DNA of 64,000 nt. Origin: Pseudomonas sp. Leaf58 (GTDB lineage Bacteria > Pseudomonadota > Gammaproteobacteria > Pseudomonadales > Pseudomonadaceae). A model generated the notes under the pieces. The model saw nothing but the letters and a program-made list of their open reading frames with translations. It made no database searches and was not told the DNA's origin. The stretch is taken from the NCBI RefSeq assembly GCF_003627215.1, contig NZ_CP032677.1, positions 3,911,501 through 3,975,500 on the forward strand, read 5' to 3'. Position 1 is the stretch's first letter; every line of letters starts with the position of its first letter. Position numbers and translations under genes: made by a program. Shown here one piece after another: positions 8,843 through 17,420 of the stretch.

Positions 8843-9970
8843 TCAGTCCCGGCGGTAAGGCAACATCCCCCGCGCCTCCTCGGCATACCCCTTTACCCCT
8901 TCCCGCTCCTGCTGCAGAAAATCCTCCACCGCCCGCCGTAACCCCGGGTGCAGCAGGTAGTGCCACGACCGCGTCAATACCGGCTCAAACCCACGAATCA
9001 GCTTGTGCTCGCCCTGCGCCCCGGCGTCGAAGCGCTGCAGCCCTTCGGCAATGGCAAAGTCCATGCCCTGGTAGAAACACGTCTCGAAGTGCAAGCGGTC
9101 GAATTCGTCCAGGCAACCCCAGTAACGGCCAAACAGGCTGTCGCCCCCTACCAAGCTCAGGGCCATGGCCACATCACGCCCACCCTGTCGCGCCATCACC
9201 ACACGCAACGCCTCGGGCATGCGCTCGGCCAACAGGCTGAAAAATTCACGCGTCAAGTACGGCGCACGGCGCCGCACCGCATAGGTGTTGGCATAGCAGC
9301 GGTAGACGAAATCCCACTGCGCCTGGTCCAGTTCAGCGCCACCGTACCAACGGAAGTCGATGCCCTGCCCGGTCACCTGCTCGCGCTCCTTGCGCATTTG
9401 CTTGCGCTTGCGGGAGCTGAGGCTGTCGAGGAAGTCCTGGAAGTCGCGGTAGCCGTGATTGCGCCAATGAAACTGGCAGCCCAGCCGCTCCATCCAGCCA
9501 GGCTGGCCAGCAAGCTGTTGGTCCAACGCTGGGTCAGTGAAATTGATGTGCGCACCAGAAAGCCCGCCCTTGCCCAGGTATTCCGGCAACGCCTGCAACA
9601 CCAGCAAGCCATCGGCAGGGTCGGCCGCCAGCAGGCGCGGGCCACTGACCGGGCTGAACGGCACGGCACCGAGCAGCTTGGGGTAGTAGGCAATGCCGGC
9701 CCGTTCGCAGGCGTCGGCCCAGCCATGGTCGAACACGTACTCGCCAAACGAGTGCCACTTGCGATACGCCGGCAGCAGCGCCCGCACCTGCCCATCGCGT
9801 TCCAGTACCAAGTGCTCGGCGGCCCAACCGGTGCTGCGCGCGACGCTGCCGCTGTCCTCCAGGGCGCTGAGAAAGGCATGACGCAGGAAGGGTTGGCCGG
9901 CCGGCACCAGGGCATCCCAAGTGGCCGCCGGAAGATCATGCAAATGGGCAAGGCTGTACAGGCTGGTCAC
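8843..9970 (-). CDS. GNAT/FemAB-like protein (DUF482 peptidogalycan-biosynthesis family)
   Basis: About 375 residues starting VTSLYSLAHLHDLPAATWDAL. The sequence has the DUF482 hallmarks: PFLRHAFLSALEDSGS near the N terminus, then SLSSRKRKQMRKEREQV, and in the C-terminal half a GNAT-like block (ALSLVGGDSLFGRYWGC, then FDAGAQGEHKLIRGFEP). The family is annotated as an acyltransferase linked to peptidoglycan, but no reaction is established to my knowledge. The start is uncertain: GTG at 9970 gives the recognisable N terminus but has no good Shine-Dalgarno site; a TTG at 10063 would add 31 unconserved-looking residues. Confidence 0.82.
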   Translation of the reverse strand: MTSLYSLAHLHDLPAATWDALVPAGQPFLRHAFLSALEDSGSVARSTGWAAEHLVLERDGQVRALLPAYRKWHSFGEYVFDHGWADACERAGIAYYPKLLGAVPFSPVSGPRLLAADPADGLLVLQALPEYLGKGGLSGAHINFTDPALDQQLAGQPGWMERLGCQFHWRNHGYRDFQDFLDSLSSRKRKQMRKEREQVTGQGIDFRWYGGAELDQAQWDFVYRCYANTYAVRRRAPYLTREFFSLLAERMPEALRVVMARQGGRDVAMALSLVGGDSLFGRYWGCLDEFDRLHFETCFYQGMDFAIAEGLQRFDAGAQGEHKLIRGFEPVLTRSWHYLLHPGLRRAVEDFLQQEREGVKGYAEEARGMLPYRRD

Positions 9971-10234
9971 GGTGTCGGCTCGCTGTCTGAAGGCACCCAG
10001 TATCGCCAAGGAAGGCCTGCTACTCAAATCGCCAGCGCAGCGCACAGATCCTTTTATTCTCAATTACTTAACCGCAGTGCCATTAATTAGACATTAATCT
10101 GTCATTCGCCCCCGCAATACTTGCGCCTGTTTTCCGGAACCCTAGAACCTGTCTATTCAGGCCCTTTCCGAAGACATGCCAATGCAGGGGCAGGCGCTTG
10201 AGCCTCCCCCATTTTTTTCAGTAGGGAGAACCTT

Positions 10235-11479
10235 ATGCGTCTTGTTTCTACACTTACCGGAGTTAGCCTCACCGGCATGATGCTGGCTCTGAGTGCCCCG
10301 GCCAGTGCTGCTGTCGACGCCAAGCTGCTCGAAATGCTCCGCGCCAACGGCTCGATCAACCAGGCGCAGTACAACGAACTGCAGGGTGACCTGGCAAAAG
10401 AAACCAAGGAAAAGGCCGACCAGAAAGCTCAGTCCGAACGTATGAGCTCCTTCGAACAAAAAGTGGCATGGGCTGCCAAGACCCAGATCAAGGGCGATGT
10501 GCGCCTGCGTTACGAGGACGTCAACGTCGACAACCCAATCGCGCGCAGCAACAACCAGGACCGCGAGCGCGTCCGTGCCCGTGTTGGCTTCTACAGCGAG
10601 ATCAACCCGCAAGTCGACGCCGGTGTGCGCGTGGCCACCGGCAGCAGCGCCGATGCTCGCTCGACCAACCAGAGCCTGGACAACTACTTCGAGAAGAAAT
10701 CGCTGTGGGTCGACCTGGCCTACCTCGATTGGCACCCGACTGCCGTGCCGAACCTGCACCTGATCGGCGGCAAGATGATGCAGCCATGGGTGAGCATGGG
10801 CGACATCATTTGGGACAGCGACATCAACCCGGAAGGCCTGGCCGTCACCTACAAGACCAACCTTGGCCCGGCCGAAGTGTTCGGCAGCCTCGGCCACTAC
10901 AACCTGAAAGACAACGTCGACGGCGACGGCGTGCAGTTCAAGCACGACGCTCAGCTGTACCACGGCCAGTTGGGGACCAAGTTCAACGCGGCTGACACCG
11001 TCAAGGTCACCGTCGGTGGCAGCCTCTACGCCTACGACAACGACCAGGAGTCCGCTGCCCTGGCTTCGCTGGGTAACACCACCAATGAGTTCCAGTTGGC
11101 GGAAGGTTTCGGCCAGATCGACTTCACCGGTTTCGCCATCCCGCTGTCGACCTACGGCCAGTTCGTCAAGAACACCGAAAGCACCGACGGCAAAGACAAG
11201 GCCTGGCTGGCCGGTCTGAAGACCAAGGTTGGCGCCTGGAGCCTGGACTACAACTACCGCGACGTGCAACGTAACGCAGTGGTCAGCCTGTTCACCGACT
11301 CCGACTTCGGTAACGGCTTCACAGGTTCGCGTGGTCACAAGTTCAAGGTGGGTTACGAAATCGACAAGAACTTCGCCCTAGGCGCGGCTTACATGATGGC
11401 CAAGACCGACTACTCCAACCTGCCGAACAGCGATGCTGACGTAGACACGCTACAGGTAGACCTGGAAGCCAAGTTCTAA
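10235..11479 (+). CDS. Putative outer-membrane porin (Porin_5 family)
   Basis: This 414-residue protein has a signal peptide ending PASAAVDA. A short coiled-coil-like segment follows (residues about 30-75, LLEMLRANGSINQAQYNEL, then alternating K/E/Q). The rest is a long beta-rich barrel of alternating aromatic and polar residues that ends VDLEAKF, with the terminal Phe typical of BamA-recognised porins. The N-terminal pattern matches the putative porins that Pfam groups as Porin_5. Substrate is unknown. AGGGAGAA lies just upstream of the ATG. A strong terminator follows. Confidence 0.86.
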   Translation: MRLVSTLTGVSLTGMMLALSAPASAAVDAKLLEMLRANGSINQAQYNELQGDLAKETKEKADQKAQSERMSSFEQKVAWAAKTQIKGDVRLRYEDVNVDNPIARSNNQDRERVRARVGFYSEINPQVDAGVRVATGSSADARSTNQSLDNYFEKKSLWVDLAYLDWHPTAVPNLHLIGGKMMQPWVSMGDIIWDSDINPEGLAVTYKTNLGPAEVFGSLGHYNLKDNVDGDGVQFKHDAQLYHGQLGTKFNAADTVKVTVGGSLYAYDNDQESAALASLGNTTNEFQLAEGFGQIDFTGFAIPLSTYGQFVKNTESTDGKDKAWLAGLKTKVGAWSLDYNYRDVQRNAVVSLFTDSDFGNGFTGSRGHKFKVGYEIDKNFALGAAYMMAKTDYSNLPNSDADVDTLQVDLEAKF

Positions 11480-11503
11480 GGACACCCTGCACTGCTTCAC
11501 CTG

Positions 11504-11548
11504 AAGCGGGAAATGCCGACCCCATCCGGCGTTTCCCGCTTTTTTTTG
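11504..11548 (+). terminator. Rho-independent terminator after the porin gene
   Basis: The stem AAGCGGGAAATGCC pairs with GGCGTTTCCCGCTT across a short loop and is followed by a run of eight T residues. It lies 24 bp after the porin stop. Confidence 0.92.
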
Positions 11549-11562
11549 CCTGGTAGCAATGC

Positions 11563-11649
11563 GTCGGCCGCTTCGCGGGTAAACCCGCTCCTACACGGGC
11601 GGCGTGACGCCTTAGATGCAGGAGCGGGTTTACCCGCGAAGCGGCCGGA
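11563..11649. repeat. Inverted REP pair (porin/FabH-like intergenic)
   Basis: The arms at 11563-11597 and 11617-11649 are near-perfect complements (GTCGGCCGCTTCGCGGGTAA... and its mirror). They lie between the porin terminator and the end of the convergent ketoacyl synthase gene. Confidence 0.9.
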
Positions 11650-11665
11650 ACAAGCGCCCGGTAAA

Positions 11666-12787
11666 TCAGCGCTTGCGCAGGATCACGCTACCAATCGAAT
11701 ACCCCGCACCAAACGAGCTCAACACCCCCAGCGAACCCTTGGCCAGGTCGTCCTGGTACAGGTGGAAGGCAATCACCGAGCCCGCCGAACTGGTGTTGGC
11801 ATAGCGATCGAGAATCACCGGGGCATCCTCTTCGGCCACTTCACGTCCCAGCAGTTTCTTGACGATCAGGTGGTTCATGCTGAGGTTGGCCTGGTGCAGC
11901 CAGAAGCGCTTCACATCGCTCGGTTGCAGGCCGTTTTCCTGCAGGTGCTCACCGATCAGCTCGGCCACCTTGGGGCACACCTCGCGGAACACCTTGCGGC
12001 CTTCCTGAATGAACAGTTTGTCCGCAGCGCCCTCACCCTCTTCCGCTGCGCGGTTGAGGAAGCCGAAGTTGTTGCGGATGTTGTTGGAGAACTCGGTCCA
12101 CAGCTTGCTGCTGACAATGTCGAACTGGTGCGCCGAGGTGGCCTGATCGGCACGTTCGAGCAGCACTGCAGTGGCGGCATCACCAAAAATGAAGTGGCTG
12201 TCGCGGTCCCGGAAGTTCAGGTGCCCGGTGCAGACCTCTGGGTTGACCATCAGCACCGCACGCGCCTGCCCCAGGGCCACGCTATTGGCGGCGGTCTGGA
12301 TGCCGAAGGTGGCCGACGAGCAGGCCACGTTCATGTCGAAGGCAAAGCCCTGGATGCCCAGCGCCTGCTGCACTTCGATAGCGATGGCCGGGTATGGGCG
12401 CTGCAGGTTGGAGCAGGCAACGATCACCCCGTCGACATCGGCAGCGGTGCGGCCGGCGCGCTCCAGGGCCTGGCGGGCAGCGGCCACGGCCATTTCGCAG
12501 AGCACCGAGGGCTGCTCGTTGGCGCGCTCGGGCAGGCGCGGCTTCATGCGCTGTGGGTCAAGGATGCCGGCCTTGTCCATGACGAAGCGGCTCTTGATGC
12601 CCGAGGCCTTTTCGATGAACGCCGCGTCGGACAGCGGCGCCGCCTCGACTTCACCGCGCTCGATGGCGCCGGCGTTGTCTTGGTTGAACTGCTGCGACCA
12701 GGCATTGAAGGAAGCCACCAGTTCTTCGTTGGAAATGCTCTGGGCCGGGGTGTACAGGCCGGTGCCGCTGATCACGACGTTATGCAC
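11666..12787 (-). CDS. Beta-ketoacyl-ACP synthase III-like (FabH-related thiolase-fold enzyme)
   Basis: The 373-residue protein starts at GTG 12787 (VHNVVISGTGLYTP), with AGAGGAA seven bases upstream. It has the thiolase-fold N domain and the Cys-His-Asn triad of KAS III: Cys in NVACSSATFGIQ, His in WLHQANLSMNHL and Asn in RYANTSSAGSV. KAS III enzymes condense an acyl-CoA starter with malonyl-ACP; relatives act in quinolone, olefin and secondary-lipid synthesis. At 373 residues it is about 50 longer than housekeeping FabH (~320). A paralogue with a specialised starter, rather than the primary FabH, is likely. It is a single-gene unit bounded by REP pairs. Confidence 0.86.
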   Translation of the reverse strand: MHNVVISGTGLYTPAQSISNEELVASFNAWSQQFNQDNAGAIERGEVEAAPLSDAAFIEKASGIKSRFVMDKAGILDPQRMKPRLPERANEQPSVLCEMAVAAARQALERAGRTAADVDGVIVACSNLQRPYPAIAIEVQQALGIQGFAFDMNVACSSATFGIQTAANSVALGQARAVLMVNPEVCTGHLNFRDRDSHFIFGDAATAVLLERADQATSAHQFDIVSSKLWTEFSNNIRNNFGFLNRAAEEGEGAADKLFIQEGRKVFREVCPKVAELIGEHLQENGLQPSDVKRFWLHQANLSMNHLIVKKLLGREVAEEDAPVILDRYANTSSAGSVIAFHLYQDDLAKGSLGVLSSFGAGYSIGSVILRKR

Positions 12788-12883
12788 GGTCGTTCCTCTG
12801 GTCAAAGGCCATCGCCACGGGGCGTTGGCTGGAAATATGACAGGTTTATGGCACCTTAGTACCAATTAAAGGGCGAGGGCTGC

Positions 12884-12962
12884 GCCCTCGTTCACGGGTA
12901 AACCCGCCCCTACACGGTATACGTTCCCACTGTAGGAGCGGGCTTGCCCGCGAAGGGCCGCA
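12884..12962. repeat. Inverted REP pair (FabH-like/hrpA intergenic)
   Basis: The arms are about 12884-12915 (CTCGTTCACGGGTAAACCCG..., diverged) and 12930-12962 (TGTAGGAGCGGGCTTGCCCG...). They sit upstream of the ketoacyl synthase and just beyond the 3' end of hrpA. Confidence 0.85.
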
Positions 12963-12973
12963 ACGCGGCCCCA

Positions 12974-13007
12974 AACTGCCTGAAGTTTGCCACAAATCAG
13001 GCAGGTT
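12974..13007 (-). terminator. Hairpin overlapping the hrpA stop codon
   Basis: AACTGCCTGA at 12974-12983 pairs with TCAGGCAGGTT at 12997-13007, so the stem includes the hrpA stop codon. No T run follows on the minus strand, so a classic intrinsic terminator is unlikely. An mRNA 3'-end stabiliser is possible. Confidence 0.3.
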
Positions 13008-16000
13008 AGCCTTCCACCTGGCTCCACTGTTTGCTCAAGCGCTTATCGGAAATCGGCACCTTGGTGCCCAACTGCTGGGCAAACAACGACACCCGATATT
13101 CCTCCAGCCACCAGCGGTACAGGGTCAGTTGCTCATCACGCTTGCCTTCCTGCGCATGCTTGTCGGCCCGAGCCTTGTATTTCGCCCACAAGTTGGCCAG
13201 CTCACCGCTCCACACCCGGTCCTTCTGCACCTGCGAACCGAGCTTCTCCAGGCGCAGTTCCACCGCCTTGAGGTAACGCGGCAGCTCCTTGAACCAGGCC
13301 CCCGGCGTTTCGCGCACAAAGCCGGGGTACACCAGGTTGCCCAGCTGTTGCTTGATGTCGTTCAACGCCACCGCCTGGCTCAGGTCGATCTTGCCCTTGA
13401 AGCGCTTCTGCAACCCATGCCACAGCTTCAGCACTTCCAGGGTCTGGCGTGCCAGGCGCTCGGCATGCTCGGCCCAGTTGCTGCGCTTACGTTCGGCCAG
13501 CCCGGCAAGCGCCGCGCCGTCACGCGGCAACGGGCTTTCGCCTTCCAGGATGCAGCTGTCCAGGCTTGCCAGCAGAATGTCTTCGACCAGCGCTTCGACT
13601 CGCCCCAGCTCGCGGTACAGCAGGCCCAACTCGGTGAGCCCCGGCAACTTGCCACGCAGAAACTTGGCAGGCTCGGCCAACTGCTGCAGCAACAGGCGCT
13701 GCAAGGCGCGGCGGTGCTGGAACTCGGCTTCGGCCTGGGTCGAAAAACGCCCTTCGCGCACGCTGCCGTGGTCTTCCACCAGCGCCGGGTACACGGTCAT
13801 CGACAGCCCGGCGATGTTCTGCTGGGCGGTTTGCTTCACTTCGCTGAAGGCCTTGGCCTGCACCGGCTGCTCGCTTTTGGCGTCACGCGGCACGGCCAAC
13901 GCAGCCTGGCTGGCGGCGGCAAAGCGGGCGGTCAGTTCGGCCAGGTCGCGGCCCTCGCCAAGGAACTTGCCCTGGCCATCGACCACCTCGATGTTCATGC
14001 GCAGGTGGCCTTCAACCAGGTTGATCGACTCGTCCCAGGCCTCGTCGGACACCCGCGCACCGGTCATGCGCAGCAGCTCCTGGCCCAGGGCCTGTGGCAA
14101 TGCCCCTTGGCCGAAGGTCATGCGCGCCAGCGAAGCCTTGACGAAGTCCGGCACCGGCACGAAGTTCTTGCGCAGGGCCTTGGGCAGGTTACGCACCAGT
14201 GCCACGCACTTGGCTTCCAAAAGGCCCGGCACCAACCACTCCAGGCGCTCCCCTGGCAGGCTCGGCAGTAATGGCGCTGGCACCCGTACGGTCACGCCAT
14301 CGCGGGGGTGGCCGGGCTCGAAGTGGTAGCTCAGCGGCAGGCGTAGCTCGCCCACCTGCAGGCTGTCGGGGTACTGTGCGGCGGTAACTTCACTGGCCTC
14401 GCGGGCCAGCACGTCTTCCTCACGCATGATCAGCAGGCTGGGGTCCTTCTGGCTGCCCATGCGGTACCAGGCGTCGAAGGTCGCAGTCTGGTGGATCTCC
14501 TCGGGCAGGCGCGCCTCGTAGAACGCATACAGCGTTTCTTCATCGGCCAGGATATCGCGGCGGCGGGCCTTGGCTTCCAGCTCGTCGAGTTGCTCCAACA
14601 GGCGTTTGTTGGCCGCCAGGCACTTGGCCCGCGACTGGATTTCGCCACCCACCAGGCCTTCGCGGATGAACAGCTCGCGCGAGGTTACCGGGTCGATCGG
14701 GCCAAAGTGCACCGGGCGGCGGCCGACCAAGATCAAGCCGTACAAGGTGATCTGCTCATACGCCACCACCTGCCCGCGCTTCTTCTCCCAATGCGGTTCG
14801 AAGTGGTTCTTCTTGACCAGGTGGCCGGCCAGCGGCTCGATCCAGTCCGGTTCGATCTTGGCCACCATGCGCGCGTACAGCTTGGTGGTCTCGACCAGTT
14901 CGGCAGCCATCACCCACTGCGGGCGCTTGCGCCCCAGGCCCGATGACGGGTGCACCCAGAAGCGCCGTTGCCGGGCGCCTTGGTAGTCGCCCTCCTCGGT
15001 CTTCTGGCCGATCTGGCTGAGCAGGCCGCTGAGGATGGCCTTGTGCATCTTCTGGTAATCGGACGGTTCCTTGTTCACCGTCAGCTGCAGGTCACGGCAG
15101 ATCAGCGCCAACTGGCGATGAGCATCGCGCCATTCACGCAGGCGCAGGTAATTCAGGAAATTCTTGCGGCACCAGTTGCGCAGCGGGTTGGCGGTCAGCG
15201 CTTGGCGCTGCTCTTCAAAACCTCGCCACAAGTTGACCAGAGCGGCGAAGTCGGAGTCCACGTCCTTCCATTGCGCGTGTGCCTGATCGGCGGCCTGCTG
15301 GCGCTCTGGCGGGCGTTCGCGCGGGTCTTGCACCGACAACGCACTGGTGACGATGAGCACCTCCTGCAGGCTGCCCTGGCGGGCCCCCTCCAGCAGCATG
15401 CGGCCCAGCCGCGGGTCGATGGGCAAGCGCGCCAGTTGCCGGCCGAGCGGTGTCAGCTGGTTCTCGCGGTTGACCGCCGACAGCTCCTGCAGCAGGTTGA
15501 AACCGTCGCTGATGGCCTTGCCGTCTGGCGGCTCGATGAACGGGAAAGCATCGATGGCCCCCAGGCGCAGGTGCAACATTTGCAGGATCACCGCCGCCAG
15601 GTTGGTGCGCAGGATCTCCGGGTCGGTAAACGCAGGTCGGCCGTTGAAGTCTTCTTCGCTGTACAGCCGTACGCAGATGCCCGGTTCGACCCGGCCGCAT
15701 CGGCCTTTACGCTGGTTGGCGCTGGCCTGCGATACCGCCTCGATGGGCAGGCGTTGAACCTTGGCGCGGTAGCTGTAGCGGCTGATGCGCGCAGTGCCGG
15801 TGTCGATCACATAGCGGATGCCAGGCACCGTCAGCGAGGTCTCGGCGACGTTGGTGGCCAGGATAACCCGGCGCCCGGTGTGCGACTGGAAGATGCGCTG
15901 CTGCTCGGCAGGCGACAAGCGCGCGTACAACGGCAGGATCTCGGTATGGCGCAATTGCGCCTTGCGCAGGATCTCGGCGGCATCGCGGATTTCCCGTTCG

Positions 16001-16911
16001 CCCGGCAGGAAGATCAGCACATCACCCGGCCCCTTGCCTTCGCTGCGCTCGTGGTGCGCCAACTCGTCGAGGGTGGCGAGGATGGCCTGGTCGACGGTGA
16101 GGTCGTCCTCAATCTGGTTGCCTTCTTCGTCCTGTTCGCTGGCCAGCGGGCGGTACCAGGTTTCGACCGGGAAGGTGCGCCCCGACACCTCGATGATCGG
16201 CGCACCGTCGAAGTGCTTGGAGAAACGCTCCAGGTCGATGGTCGCCGAAGTGATGATCAGCTTCAGGTCCGGGCGGCGGTGCAGCAGGGTCTTCAGGTAG
16301 CCAAGCAGGAAGTCGATGTTCAGGCTGCGTTCGTGGGCTTCGTCGACGATGATCGTGTCGTAGCGCTCAAGAAAGCGGTCATGCTGGGTTTCGGCCAGCA
16401 AGATTCCGTCGGTCATCAGCTTGACCAAGGTGTTGGCGTCGCTCTGGTCCTCGAAACGCACCTGGTAGCCGACCAGCCCGCCCAGCGGCGTGCCCAGTTC
16501 TTCGGCGACCCGCGCGGCGACGCTGCGGGCAGCGATCCGGCGTGGCTGGGTGTGGGCGATCAGGCCATGGCTGCCGCGGCCCAGTTCCAGGCAGATCTTC
16601 GGCAGCTGGGTGGTCTTGCCCGAGCCCGTTTCGCCGGCGATCACCAGCACCTGGTGTTCGGCCAGGGCCTTTTTGATTTCGTCACGCTTGGCGGCGATCG
16701 GCAGGCTGTCGTCGTAGCGCACGGTCGGCACGCTCTGCTGGCGCGCGGTAACCTGGGCACAGGAGGCCTGCACCTTTTCCACCCACTGCGCCAGCTTCGC
16801 CTCGTCGGGGCGCTTGCGCAGTTCGTGCAATTGCCGGCGCAGACGATGGCGGTCGGCGATCATGGCGTGGTCGAGGTTTTGCAGCAGTTTGTCGATGGCG
16901 TGGTCAGTCAT
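13006..16911 (-). CDS. hrpA: ATP-dependent RNA helicase HrpA (DEAH box)
   Basis: The protein has 1301 residues, matching the ~1300 of HrpA. Helicase motifs are near the N terminus: GETGSGKTTQLPK (I), DEAHERS (II), SATIDLERF (III) and QRKGRCGR (VI). The helicase-associated 2 domain, OB-like region and the long DUF3418 C-terminal part typical of bacterial HrpA follow. HrpA unwinds RNA and helps rescue collided or stalled ribosomes. The start MTDHAIDKLLQNLDH at 16911 is used; an earlier in-frame start at 17103 would read through a REP element and is rejected. Confidence 0.95.
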   Translation of the reverse strand: MTDHAIDKLLQNLDHAMIADRHRLRRQLHELRKRPDEAKLAQWVEKVQASCAQVTARQQSVPTVRYDDSLPIAAKRDEIKKALAEHQVLVIAGETGSGKTTQLPKICLELGRGSHGLIAHTQPRRIAARSVAARVAEELGTPLGGLVGYQVRFEDQSDANTLVKLMTDGILLAETQHDRFLERYDTIIVDEAHERSLNIDFLLGYLKTLLHRRPDLKLIITSATIDLERFSKHFDGAPIIEVSGRTFPVETWYRPLASEQDEEGNQIEDDLTVDQAILATLDELAHHERSEGKGPGDVLIFLPGEREIRDAAEILRKAQLRHTEILPLYARLSPAEQQRIFQSHTGRRVILATNVAETSLTVPGIRYVIDTGTARISRYSYRAKVQRLPIEAVSQASANQRKGRCGRVEPGICVRLYSEEDFNGRPAFTDPEILRTNLAAVILQMLHLRLGAIDAFPFIEPPDGKAISDGFNLLQELSAVNRENQLTPLGRQLARLPIDPRLGRMLLEGARQGSLQEVLIVTSALSVQDPRERPPERQQAADQAHAQWKDVDSDFAALVNLWRGFEEQRQALTANPLRNWCRKNFLNYLRLREWRDAHRQLALICRDLQLTVNKEPSDYQKMHKAILSGLLSQIGQKTEEGDYQGARQRRFWVHPSSGLGRKRPQWVMAAELVETTKLYARMVAKIEPDWIEPLAGHLVKKNHFEPHWEKKRGQVVAYEQITLYGLILVGRRPVHFGPIDPVTSRELFIREGLVGGEIQSRAKCLAANKRLLEQLDELEAKARRRDILADEETLYAFYEARLPEEIHQTATFDAWYRMGSQKDPSLLIMREEDVLAREASEVTAAQYPDSLQVGELRLPLSYHFEPGHPRDGVTVRVPAPLLPSLPGERLEWLVPGLLEAKCVALVRNLPKALRKNFVPVPDFVKASLARMTFGQGALPQALGQELLRMTGARVSDEAWDESINLVEGHLRMNIEVVDGQGKFLGEGRDLAELTARFAAASQAALAVPRDAKSEQPVQAKAFSEVKQTAQQNIAGLSMTVYPALVEDHGSVREGRFSTQAEAEFQHRRALQRLLLQQLAEPAKFLRGKLPGLTELGLLYRELGRVEALVEDILLASLDSCILEGESPLPRDGAALAGLAERKRSNWAEHAERLARQTLEVLKLWHGLQKRFKGKIDLSQAVALNDIKQQLGNLVYPGFVRETPGAWFKELPRYLKAVELRLEKLGSQVQKDRVWSGELANLWAKYKARADKHAQEGKRDEQLTLYRWWLEEYRVSLFAQQLGTKVPISDKRLSKQWSQVEG

Positions 16912-17006
16912 GGGGCTTTTTAGTGATGCAGGTGAGCCTGCTTTTTCATGATCGGCATTCGAAGGATGCGCGATTGTCGCAGATTTGCCGGTTCTCTGCT
17001 GCCTGT

Positions 17007-17095
17007 GCCGGCCTCCTCGCGGGTGAACCCGCTGCGCACAACATTCAACCCTAATGCAATCCCGTAGGAGCGGGTTTACCCGCGAAAAGGCCAGC
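17007..17095. repeat. Inverted REP pair upstream of hrpA
   Basis: The arms are 17007-17036 (GCCGGCCTCCTCGCGGGTGA...) and 17063-17095 (CGTAGGAGCGGGTTTACCCG...), with minor mismatches. Confidence 0.88.
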
Positions 17096-17185
17096 AGCAA
17101 CAACCCAAATGTTTAGCCAAGCACGATGTAAAGGTTGCTATTCACTGCTTTAATCAACCTTACGCCGCATGTGAGTATCAAAGCC

Positions 17186-17350
17186 ATGACTGCCGCCCAG
17201 CCCATCGCCCCACCGTCGTCCCGCCCTTCGCTACCGAAGGCCCGGAGCCGTGCCGGGGAAAATCCGCTGGTGCACATCATCCTCGCCTTCTGGGCCTTGT
17301 GGCATTGCCGCCACGCGCGCCCACCGGACACTTCGCTGACGCCTTTGTGA
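17186..17350 (+). CDS. Possible small ORF, 54 residues, unknown
   Basis: The 16912-17420 gap between hrpA and the glutamine synthetase-like gene holds a REP pair and this one open frame. It starts at ATG 17186 (MTAAQPIAPPSSRPSL) and contains a short hydrophobic stretch (LVHIILAFWALWHC). No ribosome-binding site or family is recognised. An antisense frame over the same bases is equally long, so coding is doubtful. The region may instead be the leader or promoter of the downstream gene. Confidence 0.25.
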   Translation: MTAAQPIAPPSSRPSLPKARSRAGENPLVHIILAFWALWHCRHARPPDTSLTPL

Positions 17351-17420
17351 CCAAACCCGGCCGCCACCTGGCCGTTTGACTCAGCTGGGCCGCCTGCATG
17401 CGCGGTGGCCCTGTGCGCCC

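Noticed and set aside
10064..10234. Specific regulatory motif upstream of the porin gene
   Set aside because: The region is AT-rich around ATTAATTAGACATTAATC and probably holds a promoter, but no pair of elements was convincing enough to list.
14950..16923. Long plus-strand frame (~657 codons) opposite hrpA
   Set aside because: It is rich in His, Gln, Arg and Val in shadow-like pattern with no family motif, and hrpA on the other strand is unmistakable.
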